Assembly (NCBI GenBank): GCA_002435145.1
Contig: DJLT01000003.1
Span: forward strand, 28,212 to 65,430
DNA from: Neptuniibacter sp. UBA6509
GTDB lineage: Bacteria; Pseudomonadota; Gammaproteobacteria; Pseudomonadales; Balneatricaceae
Direction of reading: 5' to 3'
DNA length: 37,219 nucleotides
The notes under the pieces were generated by a model. The model saw only the letters and a program-made list of their open reading frames with translations. It made no database searches and was not told where the DNA came from. This document shows, piece by piece, positions 17,001 to 28,078 of this stretch (the first letter of the stretch is position 1; each line of letters opens with the position of its first letter). Made by a program: the position numbers and the translations under genes.

Positions 17001-17573
17001 ATGAGAATGCTATTACTTGCAGTGGGTTGCGCTGCGTCATTATCAGCTAATGCTGAAAACTTCAGTGTTAACATTCCTCAACTTCAGGACGAAGGTAAGC
17101 AAGTGGTCATGAAGCTGGTTTCAACCTTAGGTGGTGAGTTGAAAGCGGCAAAAGAGGAAGGCGGTGCGATTGCAGCGATTAATGTATGTAATACCAAGGC
17201 TCAGCCTTTGACTGAATCTGTTTCAGAGGGGTCAGGTTGGATTGTTGAGCGTACAAGCTTAAAGCTGCGTAATCCTAATAATGCTCCAGATGATTGGGAA
17301 AAAGCTGTATTAGAGAAGTTTGAAAGCCAGACTCAGCAAGGGGCAAATATTAAAAAGCTTGGTTATTCTCAAGTGCTGGTGGATGAACAGGGGAGAAAAG
17401 TATTTCGTATGATGAAAGCGATCCCTGTTGCAGACCAGTGCCTTGCTTGTCACGGTAAGCAAATTAAACCTGAGTTAGAGGAACGCATACAAACTTTATA
17501 TCCTGAAGATAAGGCGACAGGCTTTTCCGCTGGTGATCTAAGGGGTGCATTTACGCTGAAGAAATATCTATAG
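17001..17573 (+). CDS. Secreted Tll0287-like (DUF3365) haem-binding protein
   Basis: This is a periplasmic protein of about 190 aa with a Sec signal peptide (MRMLLLAVGCAASLSANA, cleaved before ENFSV). The ATG at 17001 follows AAAGG with 8-base spacing and gives a compact signal peptide. The upstream in-frame GTG at 16980 has no such support. A single c-type haem motif CLACH is at residues 147-151. The arrangement (helical N-part, SLKLRNPNNAPDDWE, a VFRMMKAIPV strand and then CxxCH) is that of the DUF3365/Tll0287-like family, often found as redox or gas sensor domains. It stands alone with its own promoter and terminator. Its partner is unknown. Confidence 0.85.
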   Translation: MRMLLLAVGCAASLSANAENFSVNIPQLQDEGKQVVMKLVSTLGGELKAAKEEGGAIAAINVCNTKAQPLTESVSEGSGWIVERTSLKLRNPNNAPDDWEKAVLEKFESQTQQGANIKKLGYSQVLVDEQGRKVFRMMKAIPVADQCLACHGKQIKPELEERIQTLYPEDKATGFSAGDLRGAFTLKKYL

Positions 17574-17617
17574 TTAACATTATAAAGCTTTTTGTACTGC
17601 TAATGTGAAATTTGGAT

Positions 17618-17647
17618 AAGGCTGATACGTTAAGTATCGGCCTTTTT
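17618..17647 (+). terminator. Rho-independent terminator after the DUF3365 gene
   Basis: AAGGCTGATAC (17618-17628) pairs with GTATCGGCCTT (17634-17644) in an 11-bp stem with one wobble pair and a 5-base loop. A T6 run follows. It lies just before the 3' end of the convergent diguanylate cyclase gene. Confidence 0.9.
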
Positions 17648-17688
17648 TATGCGGTGGGGCATAGCAAACACTCAACTTTATGCGCCGA

Positions 17689-19662
17689 CTATGTTGGGTT
17701 TTGGCTCATAACAATACAGTTTCTACCTTTAGATTTTGCTTCATATAGAGACTTGTCAGCTCTATCAATAAGGGAAAAAGTATTTGTAATATCAGCCGCG
17801 GTAATATTGATCGCCCCTACACTAATGCTAATATTTCCTGTTGTTGTAGATCCTGCGTGAGCTATGTTAAGTGCTGATACTTTATTAAGAATACGCTGTG
17901 CAATTTTGTAGGTGCCCTCATAATCAGTGTCAGGCAAAATAACTGCAAACTCTTCTCCTCCATAACGTACAGCAAGGTCTGCTGGGCGAGATACCTCATT
18001 ACCAATTACCTGAGCAATTGCTTGTAAAGTTTCATCACCTTTTACATGACCATAGGTATCGTTATAGGCTTTAAAATCATCTACATCGATCATTATTAGA
18101 GATATTTTGTTCTGAGTCCTTCTTAAACGTTGATACTCTGCTTCAATAACCTCATCGAAATGGCGGCGATTAAATAGGCCCGTCAGGCCATCAGTAATGG
18201 ACAGTGCTTCGACTCTTTTTTTATCATTGATATCAATTGATACCATTGTAAAGCCGACTAATTCCCCATTTTCTACGTGCGGTTCAACTTTATTTTGTAT
18301 CCATAGTGATTGACCGTTTTTACTATTGAGTTGAATATCCCCAATCCAAACTTGCCCTTTTTGAACGCTCTTAATGAGTTTTATATATGAACGATCATCG
18401 GGGTGGCGTAACATTTTGTATGAATTACCAATGAGCTCTTGCTGTGTATATCCAGTTAAATCACATAAAGCTTGGGATGCACTTTGAATGATGCCCTTCT
18501 CGGAAGTACTGCAGGTAATGACATATTGATCAAGAATATCAAAGTAGCGTTCTAGGGATTGGTTCGCCTCTTTTAACTCCCGTGTACGTTGATGGACACG
18601 GGCTTTCAAGCGTTGATTTAGCACCCAGAGTAATAAGACCAGTAAAAAGATAATAATTGAGATAGCGATTGATAATTGGAGCCAATGCTTGGTTTGCTTA
18701 TTGCCATTTAAATAGCTGGAATAATTAATTCCCTCGAGTTGAGCATCTTTAGGGGCCATTTCAAGTTGTTTATAAGTGTCAGCAATCCTCAATACCCTGT
18801 TTTCGCTGAAGTAACCCAATTCAATTAATTCTGGCTGTATCATTCTAGCGGTTAGGCGCGCTTCATAAAGTAAGTGATCTCGAGATTTATTCGGTTTGTA
18901 TTGTTCTATTATCCAATCAACCATCTCTTCTTGATGTTTAAGTGCATAATTCCAACCTTTAAGGCTTGCTCTTCTAAATGCCAGTACCTGCTCTTTGTTC
19001 TCTTCTAAGTATTGCTCGGTGACGAAAATCATATCTCCATAAAAATCTATGCCATAACTGGAGGGAGAGAAAATAGTTACAGGGACTCCTTTTTCTTGGA
19101 GGTAGTAGGGTTGGTCTGTTATGTAAGCTGACATCGCATCAACATTTCCTGCAAGAAGTTCATCATCAGAAAATGTATGAGGGACATGGGTATGGTTATC
19201 ATCAGTAATATTTAATTCTGTAAACATACCTAGAATAACAGCGTCATCTATGTTGCGCTGATACATAACCCGCTTACCTTTCAACTCAAGTGGATTGAGT
19301 ATGTCGGATGATTTTGGGGTAATTAGTACCAGCGGAGAATGCTGGAAAATTGCTGCAAGAATAACGAGGGGGCTGCCTTTCAAACGGGATAAAACAATAC
19401 TTGAATCAGATATGCCGTATTGAGCCTCACCCTTTAGAACGGATTCAGAGGTGCTCTGTTTCATGTTGACGGGATTAATGGTTACGTCGAGGCCTTCTTC
19501 TGCAAAATACCCCTCCTTTTGAGCGGCATAAAAGCCAGCAAACTGGAATTGGTGTTTCCACTTGAGTTGTAATGTGACATTTTCTTTAGACAATACATCG
19601 CTAGAGGGAATAAACCCTAGTATGAAACATACAATCAGACAAACTAATTTATAGTTACTCAA
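17689..19662 (-). CDS. Membrane diguanylate cyclase with Thi5-like periplasmic sensor, PAS and GGDEF domains
   Basis: The enzyme makes cyclic di-GMP from two GTP. The 657-aa protein has an N-terminal signal or anchor and then an NMT1/THI5-like solute-binding domain (about residues 25-320, LQLKWKHQFQFAGFYAAQKEGYF). A transmembrane helix (about 330-352), a coil, a PAS domain (about 370-480) and a GGDEF domain (about 495-650) follow. The active site reads GGEEF (568-572), intact, and RPAD (559-562) is an inhibitory I-site of the RxxD form. The start is TTG with a weak ribosome-binding site, because an in-frame stop lies just upstream. Thi5-type domains bind pyrimidine-like ligands in thiamine systems. 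The ligand here is unknown. Confidence 0.92.
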   Translation of the reverse strand: MSNYKLVCLIVCFILGFIPSSDVLSKENVTLQLKWKHQFQFAGFYAAQKEGYFAEEGLDVTINPVNMKQSTSESVLKGEAQYGISDSSIVLSRLKGSPLVILAAIFQHSPLVLITPKSSDILNPLELKGKRVMYQRNIDDAVILGMFTELNITDDNHTHVPHTFSDDELLAGNVDAMSAYITDQPYYLQEKGVPVTIFSPSSYGIDFYGDMIFVTEQYLEENKEQVLAFRRASLKGWNYALKHQEEMVDWIIEQYKPNKSRDHLLYEARLTARMIQPELIELGYFSENRVLRIADTYKQLEMAPKDAQLEGINYSSYLNGNKQTKHWLQLSIAISIIIFLLVLLLWVLNQRLKARVHQRTRELKEANQSLERYFDILDQYVITCSTSEKGIIQSASQALCDLTGYTQQELIGNSYKMLRHPDDRSYIKLIKSVQKGQVWIGDIQLNSKNGQSLWIQNKVEPHVENGELVGFTMVSIDINDKKRVEALSITDGLTGLFNRRHFDEVIEAEYQRLRRTQNKISLIMIDVDDFKAYNDTYGHVKGDETLQAIAQVIGNEVSRPADLAVRYGGEEFAVILPDTDYEGTYKIAQRILNKVSALNIAHAGSTTTGNISISVGAINITAADITNTFSLIDRADKSLYEAKSKGRNCIVMSQNPT

Positions 19663-19894
19663 AGACAGAACTCATATCTAAACCTAATCGTTTTTTATTG
19701 TTTTTTTAGATAAATCTAGGTTTTAAATCAAGATTGAAGTTTATCGAACTACAGAACTTCTAATGGCTAACATTGCTGAATATTAAGACAGTAACTTATG
19801 TTAAAACTATGATCTATCATATCAACAGTTCATTAAAAGCGCAGTGCAACTTATGTCGCCTTTGATTTAAACCATAGGTATAAATGTTGTTGAA

Positions 19895-20191
19895 CTATAA
19901 AAAGCTACCTAATGGGTGTACATATAGCATCCGGTATTGCAGTACATCATCTACGCCTGAGTGCCCTTCATGTACTTCATCAGGATTGAATATAATGACG
20001 TTACCAGGGTGACTACGGTGAAATTCGCGGCTAGCAAAGAAGTCTTGTCGTCCAGACAGCGTGACGCCGAACGAGTATTCATCATGGGCATGTTTGCCAT
20101 ATGAAAAGTCATTCATTTCCGCTTGTAAAACCGTTACCTGATCTAGGTGTTGGCTTTTGATATATTGAAACTGATTGCCTGAATTCATCAT
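19895..20191 (-). pseudogene. Truncated AraC-family regulator, cupin domain only
   Basis: The 98-aa reading frame matches the N-terminal half of an AraC-type regulator: FSYGKHAHDEYSFGVTLSGRQDFF and RSHPGNVIIFNPDEVHEGHSG form the AraC-type cupin ligand-binding domain. It stops after MLYVHPLGSFL, where a full-length protein would continue into the two-helix-turn-helix DNA-binding domain. I found no such domain in the 230 bases downstream on this strand. An AGGTG site precedes the tandem ATGs, so it may still be translated. Regulators of this sub-group often sit beside a LysE-type exporter, and none is here. A remnant is the likeliest reading, with a free-standing cupin as the alternative. Confidence 0.75.
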
Positions 20192-20507
20192 TATTCACCT
20201 GCACACATTGTAAGCCTTATATAGGCCTGAATCTAATATAGGGTGAATAATGAAAGATTACTTGGACAAAATTGCGCAATTCTAATCGGTCATTATTAAC
20301 GTTAAAAAGATGAATTTAAGTAGCCCGCTTCTATTTTCCATTCTACAAATGCTGCGAATATTTAGCGCGCTTTCTTAAAGAGAGTGACTTGTCACAATTG
20401 AGTAGCAGTGTATGAGGTTGATCTATAGGTATGTAAGTTTTGTGTTTCTCTCGCGCATCTTTTTATCCCCATAGCGCTTTTAAAATCTACTTTTCTATTC
20501 AGATTGA

Positions 20508-20537
20508 TTGTATTTGTTTGCAAATCCTTCCTATAAA
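20508..20537 (+). promoter_or_regulatory. Possible sigma70 promoter of etfBA-fadBA
   Basis: TTGTAT (20508-20513), 18 bases, then TATAAA (20532-20537). Transcription would begin about 30 bases before the shared direct repeat, which would then act as a downstream operator. The boxes are imperfect in this A/T-rich DNA. Confidence 0.4.
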
Positions 20538-20573
20538 TCCCCAGTATTAATGGGCTTTGCGGCCTGTATGCAA

Positions 20574-20608
20574 TTTTTTGTCAGTTATTAAGCTGATTTT
20601 TGTCATTG
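20574..20608. promoter_or_regulatory. Direct repeat shared with the acyl-CoA dehydrogenase leader
   Basis: TTTTTTGTCA (20574-20583), 14 bases, then TTTTGTCATTG (20598-20608). It has the same halves and spacing as 11984-12018. It begins 132 bases upstream of etfB. Being upstream of two beta-oxidation operons but not seen elsewhere in the window, it is a candidate site for a shared fatty-acid regulator. Confidence 0.55.
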
Positions 20609-20705
20609 TTGATTTCTGTCTGGGTACTAATATTTATAAGTATTCAATGACAGTGACGGAGAAGGTCATCTCTCTGTCTATCAACATTAATGAGATGAGG
20701 CGGTT

Positions 20706-21455
20706 ATGAAAGTATTGGTTGCCGTAAAACGAGTGATTGACTACAACGTCAAAGTACGTGTTAAAGCGGATAACAGTGATGTTGATTTAGCCAATGTAAA
20801 AATGGCTCTAAACCCTTTTTGTGAAATCGCGATTGAAGAAGCTGTGCGTTTGAAAGAAGCTGGCACAGCAGATGAGATCGTTGTGGTTTCAATTGGTAAT
20901 AAGAGCTGTGAAGAGCAGATACGTACAGCACTAGCACTAGGTGCTGATCGCGGTATTCGTGTAGATGTCGATGAAAACCCTGATTCCCTTTCTGTTGCTA
21001 AGTTGCTCGCTAAAATCGCAGAGAAAGAAGCGCCAGGTATGGTGATTCTGGGCAAGCAGGCAATTGATTCCGATAACAACCAAACAGGACAAATGCTGGC
21101 TGCGCTTTTAGATCGTCCACAAGGTACGTTTGCATCTGAGGTCACTGTCGATGGTGACACTGTTAATGTTACCCGTGAAGTCGATGGTGGCCTGCAAACG
21201 GTTAATTTAGCAATGCCTGCTGTTGTAACGACAGATCTTCGCTTAAACGAACCGCGTTATGCGTCCCTACCTAATATTATGAAGGCGAAACGTAAGCCGT
21301 TAGAGGTCCTGACAACAGATGAGTTAGGCGTTTCAGTGGCTAGTAACCTTCAATTGCTAAGAGTTGATCCTCCATCTGAGCGTCAAGCGGGTATCAAAGT
21401 AAGCTCGGTCGATGAGCTAGTCGAGAAACTTCGTAACGATGCGAAAGTAATTTAA
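20706..21455 (+). CDS. etfB: Electron transfer flavoprotein, beta subunit
   Basis: ETF takes electrons from acyl-CoA dehydrogenases and passes them to ETF-ubiquinone oxidoreductase. The 249-aa protein begins [20 protein letters not shown] and has the AMP-binding core with [13 protein letters not shown]. The beta-ETF signature follows: [20 protein letters not shown] and [37 protein letters not shown] site lies 5 bases before the ATG. It is the first gene of etfB-etfA-fadB-fadA, with 13 bases to etfA. The ETF-QO gene is not in this window. Confidence 0.96.
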   Translation: MKVLVAVKRVIDYNVKVRVKADNSDVDLANVKMALNPFCEIAIEEAVRLKEAGTADEIVVVSIGNKSCEEQIRTALALGADRGIRVDVDENPDSLSVAKLLAKIAEKEAPGMVILGKQAIDSDNNQTGQMLAALLDRPQGTFASEVTVDGDTVNVTREVDGGLQTVNLAMPAVVTTDLRLNEPRYASLPNIMKAKRKPLEVLTTDELGVSVASNLQLLRVDPPSERQAGIKVSSVDELVEKLRNDAKVI

Positions 21456-21468
21456 GGGGGCTGATCTT

Positions 21469-22398
21469 ATGACTATTTTGGTAATCGCAGAGCACGATAA
21501 CAAAGAACTTAAACCCGTTACCTTAAACACCCTTGCAGCAGCGCAAGCGATCGGAGGTGATGTTCATCTTCTTGTGGCTGGTGCGGGTTGTCAGGCGGTG
21601 GCAGATGCTGCAGCTCAGGTTTCTAATGTATCCAAGGTTTTATTAGCTGATAACGATGCTTATGAACATCAGCTTGCTGAAAATATCAGTAAATTAGTGA
21701 TCAGCATCGCAGCAAGCTACAGCCACATTCTTGCGTCAGCAACAACGACCGGTAAAAACTTTCTACCGCGTGTTGCCGCGTTATTAGATGTAAACCAAAT
21801 ATCCGACATTCTTTCCGTGGAAGCGGAAGATACCTTTAAGCGTCCTGTGTATGCCGGTAATGCTATTGCGACAGTGAAATCTAGTGATACGACAAAAGTG
21901 ATTACTGTACGTGGTACAGCATTTGACCCTGTAGACGGTAGTGGTGGGACGGCAGAAATCGAGATGCTGTCTGAGTCATGTAATAGCGGGCTATCAAGCT
22001 TTGTGTCAGAGGAACTAGCCAAAAGTGATCGTCCTGAGCTTACCGCTGCATCGGTTGTGATCTCTGGTGGTCGAGGTATGGGTAATGGCGACAACTTTGA
22101 ACTCCTAAATAAAGTTGCAGACAAGCTGGGCGCTGCGGTGGGTGCATCACGTGCTGCGGTTGATGCCGGGTTTGTGCCTAACGATATGCAGGTGGGCCAA
22201 ACCGGCAAAATGGTGGCCCCTGAGTTGTATATCGCCGTAGGTATTTCGGGTGCGATTCAGCATCTAGCGGGTATGAAAGATTCCAAAATTATTGTTGCGA
22301 TCAACAAAGATGAAGAAGCGCCTATTTTTCAGGTAGCAGACTACGGTCTGGTGGCAGATCTATTCGATGCTGTACCTGAATTAGAGAGCAAGCTTTAA
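21469..22398 (+). CDS. etfA: Electron transfer flavoprotein, alpha subunit
   Basis: This is the FAD-carrying subunit of ETF, cytoplasmic and paired with EtfB. The 309-aa protein has the N-terminal domain ([20 protein letters not shown]) and the C-terminal FAD domain with [44 protein letters not shown] and [22 protein letters not shown]. All of these are conserved family segments. A purine-rich AAGGGGG precedes the start. A 67-base gap with a small hairpin (TAGGC-5-GCCTA near 22420) separates it from fadB. That gap may set the ratio of ETF to FadB, which is inference. Confidence 0.96.
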   Translation: MTILVIAEHDNKELKPVTLNTLAAAQAIGGDVHLLVAGAGCQAVADAAAQVSNVSKVLLADNDAYEHQLAENISKLVISIAASYSHILASATTTGKNFLPRVAALLDVNQISDILSVEAEDTFKRPVYAGNAIATVKSSDTTKVITVRGTAFDPVDGSGGTAEIEMLSESCNSGLSSFVSEELAKSDRPELTAASVVISGGRGMGNGDNFELLNKVADKLGAAVGASRAAVDAGFVPNDMQVGQTGKMVAPELYIAVGISGAIQHLAGMKDSKIIVAINKDEEAPIFQVADYGLVADLFDAVPELESKL

Positions 22399-22465
22399 AT
22401 AATCATCAATTAAAAGTGTTAGGCGCCATGCCTAGCCAAAAATAAAAATAGACGGAGCAACTTAG

Positions 22466-25812
<3,347 letters not shown>

Positions 25813-25844
25813 CCGAAAACTCTCTCCACCCTGTTAGCTATGTT

Positions 25845-25871
25845 GCCCCATCCTTTGGATGGGGCTTTTTT
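25845..25871 (+). terminator. Rho-independent terminator after fadA
   Basis: GCCCCATCC (25845-25853), loop TTT and GGATGGGGC (25857-25865) form a perfect 9-bp stem. A T6 run follows. A second inverted repeat, GCTCTTTT and AAAAGAGC, at about 25880-25911 may serve the convergent pilU transcript. Confidence 0.93.
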
Positions 25872-25944
25872 ATAAAGAAGCTCTTTTATAAATAATAAGT
25901 TACAAAAGAGCCCTTTCTGTTTAGGGGAGGGAAAGTGACGGGGG

Positions 25945-27117
25945 CTAAACCTCTTCATCCTCATCCAGCAGTTTCAGACCGGCTAGCGGATTGTCTTCAT
26001 CAAAGCTGCTTTCTTCTGGATCGGGTGCCGCATCTGACGGTTCTTTTTTCTCCTCGACTACCGCTAGGTTCATACGTAGGCGCATATCATTGGCGGAGTC
26101 TGAGTTGATTAAGGCTTGGTCCTGAGTAATCTTTTCTTGTTTGAATAGTTTGTATAGGGAATCATCAAAGGTCTGCATCCCAGTGGCATCAGACGCTTTA
26201 GACATGACTTCTTTAATCTCTTTGATCTCACCTTTCATAATCAACTCTTGAATGGTTGATGTGCCGAGTAAAATCTCGATAGCTGCGCAGCGTTTACCGT
26301 CGATCGTTGGAATTAAACGTTGGGAGATAATGGCTTTAAGGTTGAGAGCTAGGTCATGAAAGATCTGCTTATGCCGCGCTTGTGGGAAGAAGTTAATAAT
26401 ACGGTCAATCGCTTGGTTTGCATTGTTTGCATGCAAAGTTGAGATTGCTAGATGGCCCGTTTCAGCATAAGTAAGGCATTGCTCCATCGTTTCTTGATCA
26501 CGTATCTCGCCAATTAGAATTACATCAGGCGCTTGGCGCAGGGCGTTCTTCAGAGCGTTATGGAAATTACGCGTATCTACACCGACTTCTCGTTGGTTAA
26601 TTAGTGATTTACGGTGGTTATGCACAAACTCTATAGGGTCTTCAATGGTGATGATATGACCGCCGCTATTGCGGTTTCGGTGATCAATCAAGGCTGCTAA
26701 AGAGGTCGATTTACCTGAGCCTGTTGCACCCACAAAGAGTACAAGACCACGCTTTTCCATGATCACATCTTTTAATGTTGATGGCAGCCCCAAGTCTTCC
26801 ATTTTGGGAATATCAGCTTTGATATTACGTGCCACCAAAGAGTACTGGTTTCGCTGCTTGAAGATATTGATACGGTAACGAGCAACTTTGGGTATAGAGT
26901 AAGCTAGGTTCATCTCTAGCTCTTCTTCAAAAGCTGCTTGTTGTTGCTCGTCCATAAGAGAACGGGCGATAGCTTCTATCTCACCTGGCTTATAAGGCTC
27001 TTTACTGAGTGGCGTAAGCTTTCCTTCAAATTTTGCACAAGGAGGCGCTCCAGTGGTGAGGTAAAGGTCAGAACCGTCACGTTTAGCCAAGATAGTCAGG
27101 TAATCCTTAAATTCCAT
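25945..27117 (-). CDS. pilU: Type IV pilus retraction ATPase, PilU type
   Basis: This is a hexameric AAA+ motor of the PilT/PilU family that drives pilus retraction (twitching) at the inner membrane. The 390-aa protein starts MEFKDYLTILAKRDGSDLYL. It has Walker A GATGSGKST (about residues 130-138), Walker B VILIGEIRD, the Asp box TIEDPIE and the His box LAISTLHANNANQA. N-terminal SDLYLTTGAPP and a length above 370 aa favour PilU over PilT (about 345). The C-terminal 35 residues are very acidic. PilU usually lies next to pilT and works with it, but here it stands alone. It is transcribed away from the DUF1826 gene. Confidence 0.92.
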   Translation of the reverse strand: MEFKDYLTILAKRDGSDLYLTTGAPPCAKFEGKLTPLSKEPYKPGEIEAIARSLMDEQQQAAFEEELEMNLAYSIPKVARYRINIFKQRNQYSLVARNIKADIPKMEDLGLPSTLKDVIMEKRGLVLFVGATGSGKSTSLAALIDHRNRNSGGHIITIEDPIEFVHNHRKSLINQREVGVDTRNFHNALKNALRQAPDVILIGEIRDQETMEQCLTYAETGHLAISTLHANNANQAIDRIINFFPQARHKQIFHDLALNLKAIISQRLIPTIDGKRCAAIEILLGTSTIQELIMKGEIKEIKEVMSKASDATGMQTFDDSLYKLFKQEKITQDQALINSDSANDMRLRMNLAVVEEKKEPSDAAPDPEESSFDEDNPLAGLKLLDEDEEV

Positions 27118-27251
27118 AGATAGCAGATCCCAAAAAAGTGTGTGCTTAAGGTAAGGCGACTAACTAAAAGACGCTTATAACAATAATAGTATCGCTCAAA
27201 GTTTAGTGGAAGTTGAAGAAAGCGTCATCTTGAATTATTATGCCGTCGCAA

Positions 27252-27268
27252 ATGTTATGTAATAACAT
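27252..27268. promoter_or_regulatory. Zur-box-like palindrome upstream of the DUF1826 gene
   Basis: ATGTTAT-GTA-ATAACAT is a perfect palindrome with 7-bp arms. Its core GTTATGTAATAAC resembles the gammaproteobacterial Zur operator GTTATANTATAAC, differing at two inner positions. It lies 20 bases before the likely start codon, so bound repressor would block transcription. Divergent pilU is 135 bases away and probably unaffected. Confidence 0.75.
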
Positions 27269-27288
27269 ATCTCTTGTAGGGAGTTATG

Positions 27289-27948
27289 ATGTCAGCAGCG
27301 CAGGAACTATCGTCAATTAAGCCTGAAATGAGATCAGTTCGGGGGGATGCACCTGAGGTGCTGACTCAGATATACGAGCAAGATATTAATCTTTGCTGCT
27401 ATCAGCGGAGTTTATCGCCTTTGGTTATCGAATATAGCCAGATGCTCCTCGAAAACAGTCATCTGAACATTAGAGCGGTTGTAACTTTAGAGGAGCTGGA
27501 GCAACAGTTGCAGAACCTGTTGCCGACACATGCCGCCAAAAAAGACTTTGTGGCTGACTTAGTGTTGGTTATTGAGATGTATAGCTACTTATTCGAGTTG
27601 GATGAAGTCGGATTACGTTTACAGGTATTGGATAGGGCGATGTGCCCTCGGTTTCATACTGACAAGTTAGGCTGCCGTTTAGTGACAGCCTATCAAGGTG
27701 CTGGAACTGAATGGCTAGATGAACACCAGCTTGATCGCACAAAGTTAGGCGCAGGAAACGGCGGTTTGCCAGATGCCGAATCAGGTCTGTATGCGGATCA
27801 GGAACAGATAAATCAAGCGTCTGTCGGCGATGTGTTGCTTCTGAAAGGTGAAGGTTGGTTTGGTGGAGAGGGTAAAGGTGTTGTGCATCGATCTCCTGCT
27901 GTGCTCTCGGGTCAAAAGCGTTTAGTCGCTACTTTAGATTTTGCCTAA
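27289..27948 (+). CDS. DUF1826 family protein, probably zinc-responsive
   Basis: The 219-aa protein has the hallmarks of DUF1826: MCPRFHTDKLGCRLVTAYQGAGTEWLDE (about residues 119-146), VGDVLLLKGEGWFGGEGKGVVHRSP (about 182-206) and a C-terminal RLVATLDFA. There is no signal peptide, so it is probably cytoplasmic. The HxD pair, distal His-Arg and beta-rich C-half resemble a 2-oxoglutarate-oxygenase-like cupin, but that is speculation. Of two adjacent ATGs (27286, 27289), the second is better spaced from GGGAG. DUF1826 genes commonly occur in Zur regulons, and a Zur-like palindrome and zinc-transport genes flank this one. The biochemical function is unknown. Confidence 0.82.
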   Translation: MSAAQELSSIKPEMRSVRGDAPEVLTQIYEQDINLCCYQRSLSPLVIEYSQMLLENSHLNIRAVVTLEELEQQLQNLLPTHAAKKDFVADLVLVIEMYSYLFELDEVGLRLQVLDRAMCPRFHTDKLGCRLVTAYQGAGTEWLDEHQLDRTKLGAGNGGLPDAESGLYADQEQINQASVGDVLLLKGEGWFGGEGKGVVHRSPAVLSGQKRLVATLDFA

Positions 27949-28039
27949 TTCTGCTCTATCGGATTAGAGAGAAGTAGATATCGGGCGTTTATTTACTTTG
28001 GTCATCTCATTTTTAGTGACGTTGATTTGAATTTTAATG

Positions 28040-28056
28040 GTTACGATATAACGTAA
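28040..28056. promoter_or_regulatory. Second Zur-box-like site, upstream of the outer-membrane protein gene
   Basis: GTTACGATATAAC (28040-28052) matches GTTATANTATAAC except at two positions. It extends as the near-palindrome TTACGATATAACGTAA (28041-28056). It lies about 23 bases before the start codon of the His-rich outer-membrane gene. Having two such sites before two adjacent metal-related units strengthens both. Confidence 0.7.
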
Positions 28057-28078
28057 TAAATAGTTTTGAGGTTTAGAA

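Larger units (their letters stand above)
20192..20705. other. Long leader region of etfBA-fadBA
   Basis: I see no convincing gene in 514 bases. It contains a perfect palindrome AATTGCGCAATT (20270-20281) near the AraC remnant and a palindrome GTGACTTGTCAC (20384-20395). It also holds a possible promoter (20508-20537) and the shared direct repeat (20574-20608). CAATGACA at 20645-20652 is the inverse of TGTCATTG in the repeat. The density of TGTCA/TGACA half-sites suggests regulation by one or more repressors. Confidence 0.6.

Noticed and set aside
17612-17860. 82-residue plus-strand frame over the 3' end of the cyclase gene
   Set aside because: It starts within the terminator stem and lies antisense to the GGDEF coding sequence. 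No family features.
20250-20285. Short frame MKDYLDKIAQF upstream of the AraC remnant
   Set aside because: Only 11 codons, with no support beyond a chance ATG. A leader peptide cannot be shown.
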